Source: Leptotrichia trevisanii DSM 22070
GTDB taxonomy: Bacteria > Fusobacteriota > Fusobacteriia > Fusobacteriales > Leptotrichiaceae
NCBI RefSeq assembly: GCF_000482505.1
Contig: NZ_AXVL01000006.1
Coordinates: 30,641-94,640, forward strand
Direction: 5' to 3'
DNA length: 64,000 nt
Positions 19,106-27,894 of this stretch are shown here, piece after piece. The position numbers and the translations under genes were made by a program. Every line of letters starts with the position of its first letter. The first letter of the stretch is position 1. The notes under the pieces were generated by a model that saw nothing but the letters and a program-made list of their open reading frames with translations, did no database searches and had not been told where the DNA came from.

Positions 19106-19183
19106 TTGAAAAATATTAAACAATGGGCTAAATTATCACTAACTTTTGGTATTATTTCACTAATTTCATTAATTTTACAATAA
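19106..19183 (+). CDS. Putative 25-residue hydrophobic/amphipathic peptide
   Basis: This is a tiny ORF with a complete transcription unit: promoter 19045-19073, a perfect AGGAGG ribosome site 8 nt before a TTG start, and a hairpin terminator right after the stop. The product begins MKNIKQWAKLSLTF and ends GIISLISLILQ: a short basic N-terminus with one tryptophan followed by a hydrophobic, serine-spaced helix. The look is that of a membrane-inserting small protein such as a type I toxin, a modulin-like peptide or a transporter regulator, but no family is recognised. No antisense RNA or partner gene was identified. It is flanked by pepT (divergent) and a convergent DUF2628-like gene. Confidence 0.6.
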   Translation: MKNIKQWAKLSLTFGIISLISLILQ

Positions 19184-19189
19184 ATAAAA

Positions 19190-19236
19190 AACTCAAGTAA
19201 TCATAAGTTAATACAATTTCTTGAGTCATATTTTTA
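19190..19236. terminator. Bidirectional terminator after the 25-aa peptide gene
   Basis: ACTCAAG and CTTGAGT arms are separated by 22 nt. The plus tail is CATATTTTTATT and the minus tail is TTTTTTATTT, so it serves both the peptide gene and the convergent gene ending at 19252. Confidence 0.75.
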
Positions 19237-19251
19237 TTCTTTGTAATAATA

Positions 19252-19581
19252 TTATTCGTTACTGCTAGTCATAATTACACCATTTGAAATCAATAGCTGT
19301 TTATCAGTTTCGCTTGCTGGTTCCCATCCTTTTTCAATTAGAGTTTTTGCATACATTCGATTGTATTTTAATCCAATAAGAACACGATATCCGATTGTTG
19401 CAAGTCCAAAAGTAAATCTACCAATAATTCCCGCTAAAAAGCCAATTATCAAAAACATAATCGCCTCCTCCTTATCACCTCTAAATAAAGGCACAAACCA
19501 TCCAAAAAAAAATGTCGTCCATGAGAATCCTAATTTTACTTCTTTTCTCAAGCCATTATTTTCTACAATCGCTACTGCCAT
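19252..19581 (-). CDS. Small membrane protein, DUF2628-like
   Basis: This 109-aa protein contains GFSWTTFFFGWFVPLFRGDKEEAIMFLIIGFLAGIIGRFTFGLATIGY, with two hydrophobic segments. The phrase GFSW-x-FFFG followed by a basic loop and a transmembrane helix is the pattern of DUF2628-type membrane proteins. C-terminal RMYAKTLIEKGWEPASETD is also typical: the family often ends with a soluble LL-x-KGW-xP element. The function is unknown for the family. The start ATG at 19581 has TGGAGGAT 7 nt upstream, and a strong promoter is about 35 nt further up. It is a single-gene unit with a bidirectional terminator. Confidence 0.75.
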   Translation of the reverse strand: MAVAIVENNGLRKEVKLGFSWTTFFFGWFVPLFRGDKEEAIMFLIIGFLAGIIGRFTFGLATIGYRVLIGLKYNRMYAKTLIEKGWEPASETDKQLLISNGVIMTSSNE

Positions 19582-19615
19582 AAAAAATATCCTCCATTTT
19601 TAGATTATTTTATTA

Positions 19616-19644
19616 ATTATATCTTCTTTTTATTAAGATTGCAA
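19616..19644 (-). promoter_or_regulatory. Promoter of the DUF2628-like gene
   Basis: TTGCAA, a 17-nt spacer and a perfect TATAAT on the minus strand. Stretch 19645-19814, between this and the end of alr, shows no gene; AACAGTA/TACTGTT arms around the alr stop may form a weak terminator. Confidence 0.7.
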
Positions 19645-19814
19645 ATTTTTACTGACTTCATTTATAGTTTTATTATAGTAGCTCACTTATTCCCAATTTG
19701 AAAAATGGTAAAAAACGGCTTTAATTTTATGAATTTTTTTTGTTTTGATTTCCACTATTTAAACAGAAAATAGTATAAAATGTGATAAAACAGTAAAAAG
19801 ATTTAACTTTCAAA

Positions 19815-20987
19815 TCAATCTACTGTTTTTTTTATTGCCAAAAACTTAGTCAGCACATCATCCTGTATTGTACCAGCCCACTTTGCCACTTGCCTCAACG
19901 TTATTTTTTCAGTAATTTCATTTTCAATATTTTTCTGACTTCCCACAATCACAACTTCATCATTCATTCCCACATTTTCTATATCCGTCAAGTCAACAAA
20001 AATCATATCCATGCAAATTTCTCCGATAATTTTTGCCTTCTGTCCATTTACAAGAACATACGCTTCTTTCGAATTTTCAATTTGTTTTTGAAATCCATGT
20101 GCATAGCCGACTGACATAATGCCTATTTTAGAATCCCTGTTTACAATACCTTTACTTCCATAAGAAATTTTATCATTCTTTTTTACACTTCTTATATTTA
20201 TAATTTGTGATTTTACCGTTATAACATCTAATAATCCCACATCATAAGACAAAGGTTCCATTCCATAAAGTGCCATTCCCACTCTTGCAAAATCATAATT
20301 GTACTTTTCTTTATATTTAAAAAGTAACGGGCTTGCCTGTAAATGCTTGTATTGATATTTCATATTATTTTCGTCAAATATTTTTAAAATATTTTGATAT
20401 TTCTCAACTTGCTTTTCAGTTTCAATTTGATTTTCTGCATCTGAAATATGAGAAAAAATCGAGATTATTTCCAGTTTGTTATTTTTAGAATTTATTTCAT
20501 ATTTTTTTATTTTTTCAATTAATTCCAAAATCTCATTTTCATCAAATCCAAGCCTGTTCATTCCGCTGTTTACTTTTATATGGATTTTCAAAATTGTGTT
20601 TTCAAAAGATTTATCCAGAATTTTTAAGTAATCAGACAATTGTGAAAAATTAAAAATTGTCAATTCAATATCATTTCCTATTGCATACTTCAAGTTTTTA
20701 GGCTCAATATAGTTAAGTGTCATTATTTTTATTTTCTTATTTTCCAAAATGTCCAACTTTTTCTCTTTTTTTAAATTTTTTAGAATTTCATGAATTTTTA
20801 CTGCTTCCTCAATATACGCCACCGCAAAGTAATTACAGCTATTTTCAAGCAATATAGGAAAAATATTTTCAATTCCGAGTCCATAAGCGTTGTCCTTGAT
20901 TACACAAATGAGATTTTTATTTATCGAACGGATTTTTTCCAAGTTTTTTTTTAGATTTTTCCTGTTTATTTCCAGATTTACTAACAT
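19815..20987 (-). CDS. alr: Alanine racemase
   Basis: Alr is a PLP enzyme that makes D-alanine for peptidoglycan. The PLP lysine is Lys31 in CVIKDNAYGLG. NSGMNRLGF and IFSHISDAEN match the barrel, and RVGMALYG is the conserved PLP-ring contact. SYGSKGIV contains the second catalytic base Tyr and is followed by MSVGYAHGF, while GEICMDMIFVDLT lies in the C-terminal beta domain. The length of 390 aa is slightly above average (about 370), due to a Lys/Asn-rich insertion near residue 70. It is third in an operon after rdgB and a membrane protein (29-nt gap). Confidence 0.95.
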   Translation of the reverse strand: MLVNLEINRKNLKKNLEKIRSINKNLICVIKDNAYGLGIENIFPILLENSCNYFAVAYIEEAVKIHEILKNLKKEKKLDILENKKIKIMTLNYIEPKNLKYAIGNDIELTIFNFSQLSDYLKILDKSFENTILKIHIKVNSGMNRLGFDENEILELIEKIKKYEINSKNNKLEIISIFSHISDAENQIETEKQVEKYQNILKIFDENNMKYQYKHLQASPLLFKYKEKYNYDFARVGMALYGMEPLSYDVGLLDVITVKSQIINIRSVKKNDKISYGSKGIVNRDSKIGIMSVGYAHGFQKQIENSKEAYVLVNGQKAKIIGEICMDMIFVDLTDIENVGMNDEVVIVGSQKNIENEITEKITLRQVAKWAGTIQDDVLTKFLAIKKTVD

Positions 20988-21016
20988 TTTTTATTTTTGC
21001 TCTCCTTAATGTATTC

Positions 21017-21538
21017 CTAAACTGTTATTATTAATGGAGCCATTATTCCCAAAAGGATAACCAATCTCAAAAGTAGAATTTCACGATAAATCTTTTGATA
21101 TTGTATTTCAGGTACTCCTTTTTCTTTTAGGAAAAATCCGATTGCTGTGATTTTATTAGAAGTGTCGCTTCTGCTGTAACGGTTTACGTAAGGCTCGAAT
21201 AATATTTTTTCTCCGTTTACTGTCAAATGCAGTCTTGGGGTTCCCACATATTTATCCATATAGCCTGTCGTATTTTTACCATCCAGATTTTTCCCATTTA
21301 GTGAAACTACTCCATTTTCAACTTTTAATTTATCAATTCTCAAAAAAATAAACAAAATCCAGACAACAATGGCAGCTACTGGTAAAAAAGCCGAAATCGT
21401 CCTTGCAACTTGAATTTTTTCCAGCAAAGTAAACGCTATCCCATAGATAACTGACAATATCGCCATTAATATCAGAATTTTATCCACTCCCTTGTGAATT
21501 AATCCATTAAGTTCAATTTTTTCATTAGTAATTTCCAT
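21017..21538 (-). CDS. Predicted membrane protein, 173 aa, unknown family
   Basis: The family is not recognised. There are two N-terminal transmembrane segments (ILILMAILSVIYGIAFTLL and FLPVAAIVVWILFIFLRI), then a soluble beta-rich stretch (KLKVENGVVSLNGKNLDGKNTTGYMDKYVGTPRLHLTVNGEKILFEPYVN) that resembles a small PH-like or NEAT-like sheet by pattern only, then a C-terminal hydrophobic helix (LLLRLVILLGIMAPLIITV). It lies between rdgB (23 nt) and alr (29 nt) in a tight minus-strand operon. Confidence 0.75.
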   Translation of the reverse strand: MEITNEKIELNGLIHKGVDKILILMAILSVIYGIAFTLLEKIQVARTISAFLPVAAIVVWILFIFLRIDKLKVENGVVSLNGKNLDGKNTTGYMDKYVGTPRLHLTVNGEKILFEPYVNRYSRSDTSNKITAIGFFLKEKGVPEIQYQKIYREILLLRLVILLGIMAPLIITV

Positions 21539-21561
21539 AATAATACAGCTCCTTACATATT

Positions 21562-22155
21562 TTATTTTTCTTCCAAAAGCCCCGATGCAATCAGTTTTCT
21601 AAATGCTCTTGCACGATGGCTCACACTTTTTCTTTCCTCATCATCAGCTTCCCCAAACGATTTTCCAAGTTCATACGAATAAAAAATCGGATTGTAACCA
21701 AATCCATTATTTCCTCGTGCTTCAAATAAAATTTCACCTTCTATTTCTCCACGAAATGAATGAATTTCCCCATTTGGAAAGGCAATGCTTACAACAGATA
21801 CAAAATGTGCTTTTCTATTCTCTTTTTCCACATCCTTCAGAAGTTCCAGCATTTTTTGGTTCTTTTCGCTGTCAGTTGCATTTTCTCCTCCAAATCTCGC
21901 CGAATAAACTCCCGGTGCTCCATCCAGAGCGTCTACACAAAGCCCCGAATCATCTGAAATTGTTACAATATTCGTATAATCTGCAATTTCCTTTGCCTTC
22001 TTCTGCGAATTTTCCTCAAAAGTTTCCCCATCCTCCACAACATCAGGAATATCAAGCCCATCCAAAATCGTTACAACTTCCAAGTCCATTCCTTCCGTCA
22101 GCTTTTCAAAATCTTTTATTTTACCTTTATTTTTCGTTGCTAAAAATACTTTCAT
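21562..22155 (-). CDS. rdgB: XTP/dITP diphosphatase (RdgB/HAM1)
   Basis: This enzyme hydrolyses non-canonical purine triphosphates (dITP, XTP) and so cleans the nucleotide pool. The N-terminus FLATKNKGKIKDFEKL (ATxNxGK motif), ETFEENSQKKAKEIA, SDDSGLCVDALDGAPGVYSARFGG, GNNGFGYNPIFY and the final SVSHRARAFRKL are all intact. The length of 197 aa is typical. It is the first gene of an operon with a membrane protein and alr. The upstream region 22156-22314 is AT-rich; no convincing promoter was found. Confidence 0.96.
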   Translation of the reverse strand: MKVFLATKNKGKIKDFEKLTEGMDLEVVTILDGLDIPDVVEDGETFEENSQKKAKEIADYTNIVTISDDSGLCVDALDGAPGVYSARFGGENATDSEKNQKMLELLKDVEKENRKAHFVSVVSIAFPNGEIHSFRGEIEGEILFEARGNNGFGYNPIFYSYELGKSFGEADDEERKSVSHRARAFRKLIASGLLEEK

Positions 22156-22314
22156 CGCATCACTTCCTTTTTTTAATAACTTGTTCTAAATTTATCCCTG
22201 TCCCTGGTTATTTAACTACGTTATTTATTTGTGAAAATTAATCACTAAAAATAAAAAAATAGAAATAACTAATTAAATAGTAAAAAATAGAATTTAGATT
22301 GTGAAAAAAATATG

Positions 22315-22351
22315 AACCACGATAAACAGGGGCATATTAAATTATCCCCTG
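22315..22351 (-). terminator. Terminator of plsC
   Basis: CAGGGG and CCCCTG arms are separated by 13 nt, directly after the plsC stop, followed on the minus strand by TTTATC. Confidence 0.6.
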
Positions 22352-22352
22352 C

Positions 22353-23096
22353 TTAACAATTGTATTCCTCATAGTTATCTTTTATAATTTTATTTACAAT
22401 ATTGTGAACATCTTTTTTTTCTTCCCTTGACATTTCCTTCAAGTCCACAGGCTTATCCACAATGATTTTTATATTTTTGTTTGAAGTTACTTTTAGACTT
22501 TTTCTGCTTTGGACCACATACGTTCCTACAATTGTAATTGGTAAAATTCTGGCATTTGTGTCAGTCGCAAGTTTGAAACTTCCTTTTTTGAAATCCCCTA
22601 TTGTTCCATCACTGCTTCTGCTTCCTTCAGGGAAAATTACATAAGAATGTCCTTTTTTTATTTTATTTATTGCATCTTTCATATCCTTCATTCCCTGTCT
22701 TGCATTTTTTCTGTCCAGAAATATACAGTCAAAGGAACGCATCCAACGCCCAATTGCAGGCCACCTTTTCATTTCCTTCTTTGCAATGAACGAAAAATCA
22801 AGTGGTAAATATCCAAGTAATACAGGAATATCAACGTTACTTTGATGATTTGAAATTAATATAACCGCCTCATTTGTTTCACGTATTTTTTTTATTTCTT
22901 TCTCACTGCCATTTTTGTAAATGATGTTTACTTTGCTTCCAGCTCCCCAGATTAGATTTTTTCCCCAGTTTTTAGCTACTTTACACACATATCGGTATCT
23001 TTTTTCACCTTTATTAAATATTAGATACCATATGTGAACAATACTTCCATAAATAAAAGTTCCCACTAACACAAGATGGTAAAATATGGTTCTCAT
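22353..23096 (-). CDS. plsC: 1-acyl-sn-glycerol-3-phosphate acyltransferase
   Basis: PlsC acylates lysophosphatidic acid to phosphatidic acid at the inner membrane. The catalytic NHxxxxD motif is SNHQSNVD (residues 82-89), and the glycerol-phosphate-binding EGSRS motif is FPEGSRSSDG (155-164). PITIVGTYVV is the family block IV. A hydrophobic N-terminal segment (YHLVLVGTFIYGSIVHIWYLIF) anchors it. The length of 247 aa is typical. The start follows GGGAGGAG. It lies 21 nt after recX, so recA-recX-plsC may be one transcript ending at the hairpin at 22315-22351. Confidence 0.93.
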   Translation of the reverse strand: MRTIFYHLVLVGTFIYGSIVHIWYLIFNKGEKRYRYVCKVAKNWGKNLIWGAGSKVNIIYKNGSEKEIKKIRETNEAVILISNHQSNVDIPVLLGYLPLDFSFIAKKEMKRWPAIGRWMRSFDCIFLDRKNARQGMKDMKDAINKIKKGHSYVIFPEGSRSSDGTIGDFKKGSFKLATDTNARILPITIVGTYVVQSRKSLKVTSNKNIKIIVDKPVDLKEMSREEKKDVHNIVNKIIKDNYEEYNC

Positions 23097-23117
23097 ACTC
23101 TTCTCCTCCCTTACTAT

Positions 23118-23726
23118 TTATTCGTAGTTTTCCTTGTACTCTTTTAACTTTTTAAAGATTTTATCCAGAGAAAAACCTTGTCTTGCCAGATATTGTATAA
23201 GTTTCTGCTCTTCCTTCATTTTTTTTTCATCCCGTCTGTTACTCACATTGATTTTTTTACTATTTTTTTCAATTAATTTTTCCAGCTTTGTATCGTCAAC
23301 GTTTTCTTCCTTTTCCTCATCCAAAGCTAAATATGCCTCTTCAACTATACTTCTGTCAATCCCCTTTTGAAAAAGATTGTAGGAAATACGGTTTTTGCCA
23401 TAAGTTCTGCTTTCAATATATGACACTGCATAATTCAAGTCATTCAAATATCCAAATTCTTCCAATTTTTCTATCGTTCGTAAAATTGCCGATTTATTCC
23501 AATATTTTTCTTCCAGCTTTAGCCGTACTTCCTTTTTTGTCCTATCTTTTAATGAAATTAAAAAAATACCTTTTTCAAGAGAGGCTTCATACGAAATCTC
23601 ATCATAAAACCTCTCAATGTCATCATTTACCTTCAAATCATATTTTTGCCTGATAAATGGGCTTATATCCATAATTTCATCAGTATCAAGATATATTTTA
23701 TTTCGATAAATTTTATTAATCTTCAT
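23118..23726 (-). CDS. recX: Regulatory protein RecX
   Basis: RecX binds inside the RecA filament groove and limits its activity. Tandem three-helix repeats are visible: [67 protein letters not shown], and a last repeat [30 protein letters not shown] and [14 protein letters not shown] match the family consensus. The N-terminal extension (about 55 aa, with beta strands) is common in Firmicutes and Fusobacteria forms. Its start overlaps the recA end by 11 nt, indicating translational coupling. Confidence 0.92.
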   Translation of the reverse strand: MKINKIYRNKIYLDTDEIMDISPFIRQKYDLKVNDDIERFYDEISYEASLEKGIFLISLKDRTKKEVRLKLEEKYWNKSAILRTIEKLEEFGYLNDLNYAVSYIESRTYGKNRISYNLFQKGIDRSIVEEAYLALDEEKEENVDDTKLEKLIEKNSKKINVSNRRDEKKMKEEQKLIQYLARQGFSLDKIFKKLKEYKENYE

Positions 23727-24870
23727 TATTTTCTGCTACTTCTTCGTTTTCGGTATTTGTATCATTTTCCACTACTTCCTCAGACTTGTCAGCCTTTTTA
23801 CCTTTAGCTGATTTTTTTTCAGTAGTTCCTCCATTTGCAGCAATTGCTTCAAGCACCTGTTTTTCAAATCTTCCGTACAATTCTGTATTTTCCTTAAGCA
23901 TATTTTCCACGTTGACACGCCCCTGCCCAAGCCGTTCATCTCCATAACTGAACCATGCCCCACTCTTTGAGGCAATCCCAAGATTAATCGCCGCATCCAG
24001 CACTTCTCCAATTCTCGAAATTCCAGTTCCATACATAACACTGAATTTAGCTTCCTTAAATGGAGGTGCAACTTTATTTTTGGTAACTTTTACTACAACT
24101 TCATTTCCAACAACGTCATCACCCTGCTTAACAGAACCTACTCTTTTCACTTCCATTCTTACAGTTGAGAAAAATTTTAACGCACGTCCTCCAGAAGTCG
24201 TTGTCTGTACTCCTGGAACAAATGAAAATCCACCGATTTTTTCTCTTATCTGGTTAATAAAAATCATAACTGTATCAGATTTTGAGATACTTCCAGTCAA
24301 TTTTCTAAGTGCCTTTGACATAAGTCTTGCTTGTAGCCCCATTTGCTGATCTCCCATTTCCCCTTCAATTTCAGCTTTTGGAACAAGTGCCGCAACCGAA
24401 TCCACAACGATTACATCCATCGCCCCACTTCTTACAAGCATATCTGAAATTTCAAGTGCCTGCTCCCCTGTATCAGGTTGTGAAATTAAAAGCTCATCAA
24501 TATTTACTCCAAGAGCCTTTGCATAAACTGGATCAAGAGCATGTTCCGCATCAATGAATGCCACAGTTCCCCCAGTCTTTTGAGCTTCTGCAATAATGTG
24601 AAGTGCAAGCGTAGTTTTCCCTGACGACTCCGCCCCATAAATCTCAACAATTCTTCCTCTTGGCACTCCACCAATCCCAAGTGCTATATCCAGATTCAAA
24701 CTTCCTGTAGAAATAGCCCTAATATTCATTTTCTGATTTTCACCAAGTTTCATTATAGCACCTTCACCGTAGTCCTTTTCAATCTGCTTCAGTGCCAAGT
24801 TAAGCATTTTCTCTCTTTCGCTTAACCCTTTATCATCTTTTTCTTTTTCTTCTGCTTTTTTTCTAGCCAT
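23716..24870 (-). CDS. recA: Recombinase RecA
   Basis: RecA is a DNA-dependent ATPase for homologous strand exchange. Walker A is GAESSGKTT (residues 79-87), [16 protein letters not shown] is invariant, and [47 protein letters not shown] and [12 protein letters not shown] are the core motifs. At 384 aa it is slightly longer than average, because of an acidic low-complexity C-terminal tail rich in Glu/Asn that usually tunes filament activity. The start follows AAGGAGAGGG. No clear LexA-type operator was recognised upstream. Confidence 0.98.
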   Translation of the reverse strand: MARKKAEEKEKDDKGLSEREKMLNLALKQIEKDYGEGAIMKLGENQKMNIRAISTGSLNLDIALGIGGVPRGRIVEIYGAESSGKTTLALHIIAEAQKTGGTVAFIDAEHALDPVYAKALGVNIDELLISQPDTGEQALEISDMLVRSGAMDVIVVDSVAALVPKAEIEGEMGDQQMGLQARLMSKALRKLTGSISKSDTVMIFINQIREKIGGFSFVPGVQTTTSGGRALKFFSTVRMEVKRVGSVKQGDDVVGNEVVVKVTKNKVAPPFKEAKFSVMYGTGISRIGEVLDAAINLGIASKSGAWFSYGDERLGQGRVNVENMLKENTELYGRFEKQVLEAIAANGGTTEKKSAKGKKADKSEEVVENDTNTENEEVAENNED

Positions 24871-24907
24871 TTACCCTCTCCTTATTTATTGTTTTATTAC
24901 AAACATT

Positions 24908-24916
24908 ATTATACCA
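24908..24916 (-). promoter_or_regulatory. Extended -10 promoter of recA
   Basis: TGGTATAAT on the minus strand, about 35 nt upstream of the recA ATG. No clear -35 is present. Confidence 0.5.
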
Positions 24917-25081
24917 CAATTTGATTTCTTTTTATATATTTTATTTCATATCTTTTATTATTTTTACTTTTCACTGCATTTGACCTGATAATTTATCACT
25001 CAATATTAATGGGATTCCTGTATATTTTATTATACAAAATTAAAATAATGGATAAATGATATTAATTTTAGCAAAAAAGTA

Positions 25082-25110
25082 TTGAAATAATAGTAAAAAA
25101 GTGGTAAAGT
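25082..25110 (+). promoter_or_regulatory. Promoter of glgP
   Basis: TTGAAA, a 17-nt spacer and TAAAGT preceded by TGG, ending 32 nt before the chosen glgP ATG. Confidence 0.6.
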
Positions 25111-25141
25111 TGAGGTGAAAACAAAATATTTAGGAGGAAAT

Positions 25142-27607
25142 ATGAAAATTGATAAAGCTGAATTAAAGGACAGTATTCTTAGGAAACTGAGAAGACAATA
25201 TGGGAAAACCCTTGAGGAAGCTCATGAATTTGAACTATATTACGCAATTTCAAGGGCAGCTTTAGATTATGCAATGGAAAAATGGTATAATACTAAAAAG
25301 ACTTATGCTAAAAAACAGGTAAAACAGATGTACTACTTCTCAGCAGAATTCCTGATGGGAAGATTTATGGGAAACAATTTAATCAACTTGCAAATTAATG
25401 ACGTTATTAAAGAAACATTGAATGAATTAGGTGTAGATATTAACAAAATTGAAGATCGTGAAATGGACGCAGGACTCGGAAATGGAGGGCTTGGAAGACT
25501 TGCGGCATGTTTTCTTGATTCACTTGCAGCATTGGCATTACCAGGGCACGGATACGGGCTTAGATATAAATACGGAATGTTTGAGCAAAAAATCGAAAAC
25601 GGATTCCAGATGGAGTATCCAGATGACTGGACAAAATACGGAGATCCCTGGTCAATCAAGAGAATGGACAGAGTATTTGAAGTAAAATTTGGCGGGCAAA
25701 TTGAAGTTCACCGTGATGAATTTGGAAAAGAATACTTTAAACGTGTAAATACCGAAACAGTTCATGCTGTGGCTTATGATGTGCCAGTTATCGGTTATGG
25801 AAACGACACAGTAAATACGTTGAGACTATGGGAAGCAAGATCGCCAGAAGGATTTGACTTGAAATTATTCAATGATCAGACTTATTTACAGGCTTCTGCA
25901 AAAGCAGTTCAGGCAGAGGACATTTCAAGAGTATTGTACCCAAATGACACTGAAAAAGATGGAAAGCAATTAAGACTGAAACAGCAGTTCTTCTTTACAT
26001 CAGCTTCATTGCAGGATATTATAAGAAGATATAAATCTGTTTTTGGAAATGATTTTTCTAAATTTGCAGAAAAAGTGGCAATTCAGCTAAATGACACACA
26101 TCCAGTTGTTGCAATTCCTGAATTAATGAGAATCTTCCTGGATAAGGAAAAATTAGGATGGGATGAATCTTGGAACATATGTAAAAATGTATTTGCATAC
26201 ACAAACCATACAATTTTATCAGAAGCATTGGAAAAATGGGATATTTCACTATTCCAACCATTACTTCCAAGAATTTACCAAATTATAGAAGAAATTAACA
26301 GAAGATTTGTCGCAGAATTACAGCAAAAATATCCAGGAGATTGGGAAAGAATCAATAAAATGTCAATCATTGGAAACGGACAGGTTAGAATGGCGTGGCT
26401 TGCAATCGTAGGATCGCACAAAGTAAATGGAGTTGCGGCATTGCATACAGAAATTCTTAAAAACAGCGAATTAAGAGAATGGAATGAACTTTATCCTGAA
26501 AAATTCCTAAACAAAACAAATGGAATTACTCAAAGAAGATGGCTATTAAAATCAAATCCAGAACTAGCCACATTAATTACAGAATTAATTGGCGACAAAT
26601 GGATTACAGACTTGTACGAACTTAAAAAATTAGAGCAATACCTTGATGATGATAATATTTTAAACAGGGTTTCTGAAATTAAACTACATAATAAGGAAAA
26701 ATTGGCTAAATACATAAAAGATACGACAGGAATCGAAGTAAATCCTCATTCCATCTTTGATATTCAAGTTAAGAGATTACATGAATACAAAAGACAATTG
26801 TTAAATGTGCTTCATATTATGGACTTGTATAACAGATTAAAAGAGAATCCATATTTGGATGTTGAACCAAGAACATTTATCTTTGGAGCAAAATCAGCCG
26901 CTGGATACAGACGTGCAAAAGGAATCATCAAATTAATCAACTCTGTTGCGGAAAAAGTAAACAACGACAGCGACATTAACGGAAAAATCAAAGTTGTATT
27001 CCTTGAAAACTACAGAGTTTCACTTGCAGAAAAAATATTCCCATCAGCGGATGTATCAGAGCAAATTTCTACAGCAAGTAAGGAGGCATCTGGAACTGGT
27101 AATATGAAATTTATGCTAAACGGTGCATTGACTCTTGGAACAATGGACGGAGCAAATGTGGAAATTGTCGAAGAAGTCGGATTAGAAAATGCGTTTATTT
27201 TTGGACTTTCTGCACAGGAAGTTGAAAATTATCAGGCAAATGGCGGATATAATCCATTTGATGAATATAACAATGTGGAAGGACTCAAGAAAGTTGTAGA
27301 TCAGCTAGGTGACGGAACTTATGACGACAACCACACAGGAATCTTCCGAGAGCTACAAAATTCATTGCTATATGGAGTAGACGGTTCCCGTCCAGATGTG
27401 TACTTCCTATTAAAAGACTTTGCATCATACAGAGAAGCTCAAGACAGACTTCAAAATGCCTTCAAGGACAGAAGGGAATGGACTAGAAAAGCTCTTAAAA
27501 ATATTGCAAATGCAGGTAAATTCAGTTCAGACAGAACAATTGCCGAATATGCAAAAGAAATTTGGAATATTGAGCCAGTTGAAATTCAAGATTATATAGA
27601 AGGTTAA
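25142..27607 (+). CDS. glgP: Glycogen/maltodextrin phosphorylase
   Basis: GlgP releases glucose-1-phosphate from alpha-1,4-glucans by phosphorolysis. It is a GT35 enzyme with PLP: the signature EASGTGNMKFMLNGALTLGTMDGANVEI carries the PLP lysine at Lys656. The N-terminal MYYFSAEFLMGRFMGNNLIN and GNGGLGRLAACFLDSLA, and the central AIQLNDTHPVVAIPELMRI and TNGITQRRW, are conserved. The length of 821 aa is normal. The start is the ATG at 25142 after AGGAGG (6 nt); an upstream in-frame ATG at 25115 lies at the expected transcription start and lacks a ribosome site. No other glycogen genes are nearby. Confidence 0.96.
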   Translation: MKIDKAELKDSILRKLRRQYGKTLEEAHEFELYYAISRAALDYAMEKWYNTKKTYAKKQVKQMYYFSAEFLMGRFMGNNLINLQINDVIKETLNELGVDINKIEDREMDAGLGNGGLGRLAACFLDSLAALALPGHGYGLRYKYGMFEQKIENGFQMEYPDDWTKYGDPWSIKRMDRVFEVKFGGQIEVHRDEFGKEYFKRVNTETVHAVAYDVPVIGYGNDTVNTLRLWEARSPEGFDLKLFNDQTYLQASAKAVQAEDISRVLYPNDTEKDGKQLRLKQQFFFTSASLQDIIRRYKSVFGNDFSKFAEKVAIQLNDTHPVVAIPELMRIFLDKEKLGWDESWNICKNVFAYTNHTILSEALEKWDISLFQPLLPRIYQIIEEINRRFVAELQQKYPGDWERINKMSIIGNGQVRMAWLAIVGSHKVNGVAALHTEILKNSELREWNELYPEKFLNKTNGITQRRWLLKSNPELATLITELIGDKWITDLYELKKLEQYLDDDNILNRVSEIKLHNKEKLAKYIKDTTGIEVNPHSIFDIQVKRLHEYKRQLLNVLHIMDLYNRLKENPYLDVEPRTFIFGAKSAAGYRRAKGIIKLINSVAEKVNNDSDINGKIKVVFLENYRVSLAEKIFPSADVSEQISTASKEASGTGNMKFMLNGALTLGTMDGANVEIVEEVGLENAFIFGLSAQEVENYQANGGYNPFDEYNNVEGLKKVVDQLGDGTYDDNHTGIFRELQNSLLYGVDGSRPDVYFLLKDFASYREAQDRLQNAFKDRREWTRKALKNIANAGKFSSDRTIAEYAKEIWNIEPVEIQDYIEG

Positions 27608-27633
27608 TTTAAAAAATAAAATATAATTCAAAT

Positions 27634-27675
27634 AAAAAGGAGTTATTTTTAATATTAGAAGTAATTCCTTTTTTT
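27634..27675 (+). terminator. Terminator of glgP
   Basis: AAGGAGTTA and TAATTCCTT arms (one G-T pair) are followed by seven T residues. Confidence 0.8.
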
Positions 27676-27682
27676 ATTTTCC

Positions 27683-27711
27683 TTGATTTTTCTTGTTTAT
27701 TCTAGTATAAT
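27683..27711 (+). promoter_or_regulatory. Promoter upstream of the AAA-ATPase gene
   Basis: TTGATT, a 17-nt spacer and TATAAT. The predicted leader is about 175 nt and contains repeat R1 copy B. Confidence 0.6.
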
Positions 27712-27751
27712 TTATACTAAGTAAAATATTTATTACATAATTTCGCATTTC

Positions 27752-27825
27752 AAAAAAATAATATAGCAAAATCGCTTTAAAACTGAACCTAAAAATTATA
27801 ACTATTCTACTCAAACCTTAAGTTT
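27752..27825 (-). repeat. Dispersed repeat R1, copy B (inverted)
   Basis: Read on the minus strand, GGTTTGAGTAGAATAGTTAT followed about 20 nt later by TTTTAAAGCGATTTTGCTAT matches copies at 44761-44830 and 59286-59352. It lies inside the probable leader of the AAA-ATPase gene. Confidence 0.6.
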
Positions 27826-27894
27826 ATTTAATTTTATCAGTTCAATGTTAGAGAGATTTAGAATATAAACTGAAATGGAGGATTTTTTTTTAAT

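Noticed and set aside
19106-19183. Calling the 25-aa peptide a type I toxin
   Set aside because: Shape is compatible, but no antitoxin RNA or recognised family was found, so only a neutral description is given.
21603-22241. 212-codon plus-strand frame over rdgB
   Set aside because: His/Leu/Pro-rich translation typical of an antisense shadow; rdgB is unambiguous.
24871-25081. LexA/SOS box upstream of recA
   Set aside because: No GAAC-x4-GTTC-type or CTGT-type dyad was found in the recA promoter region.
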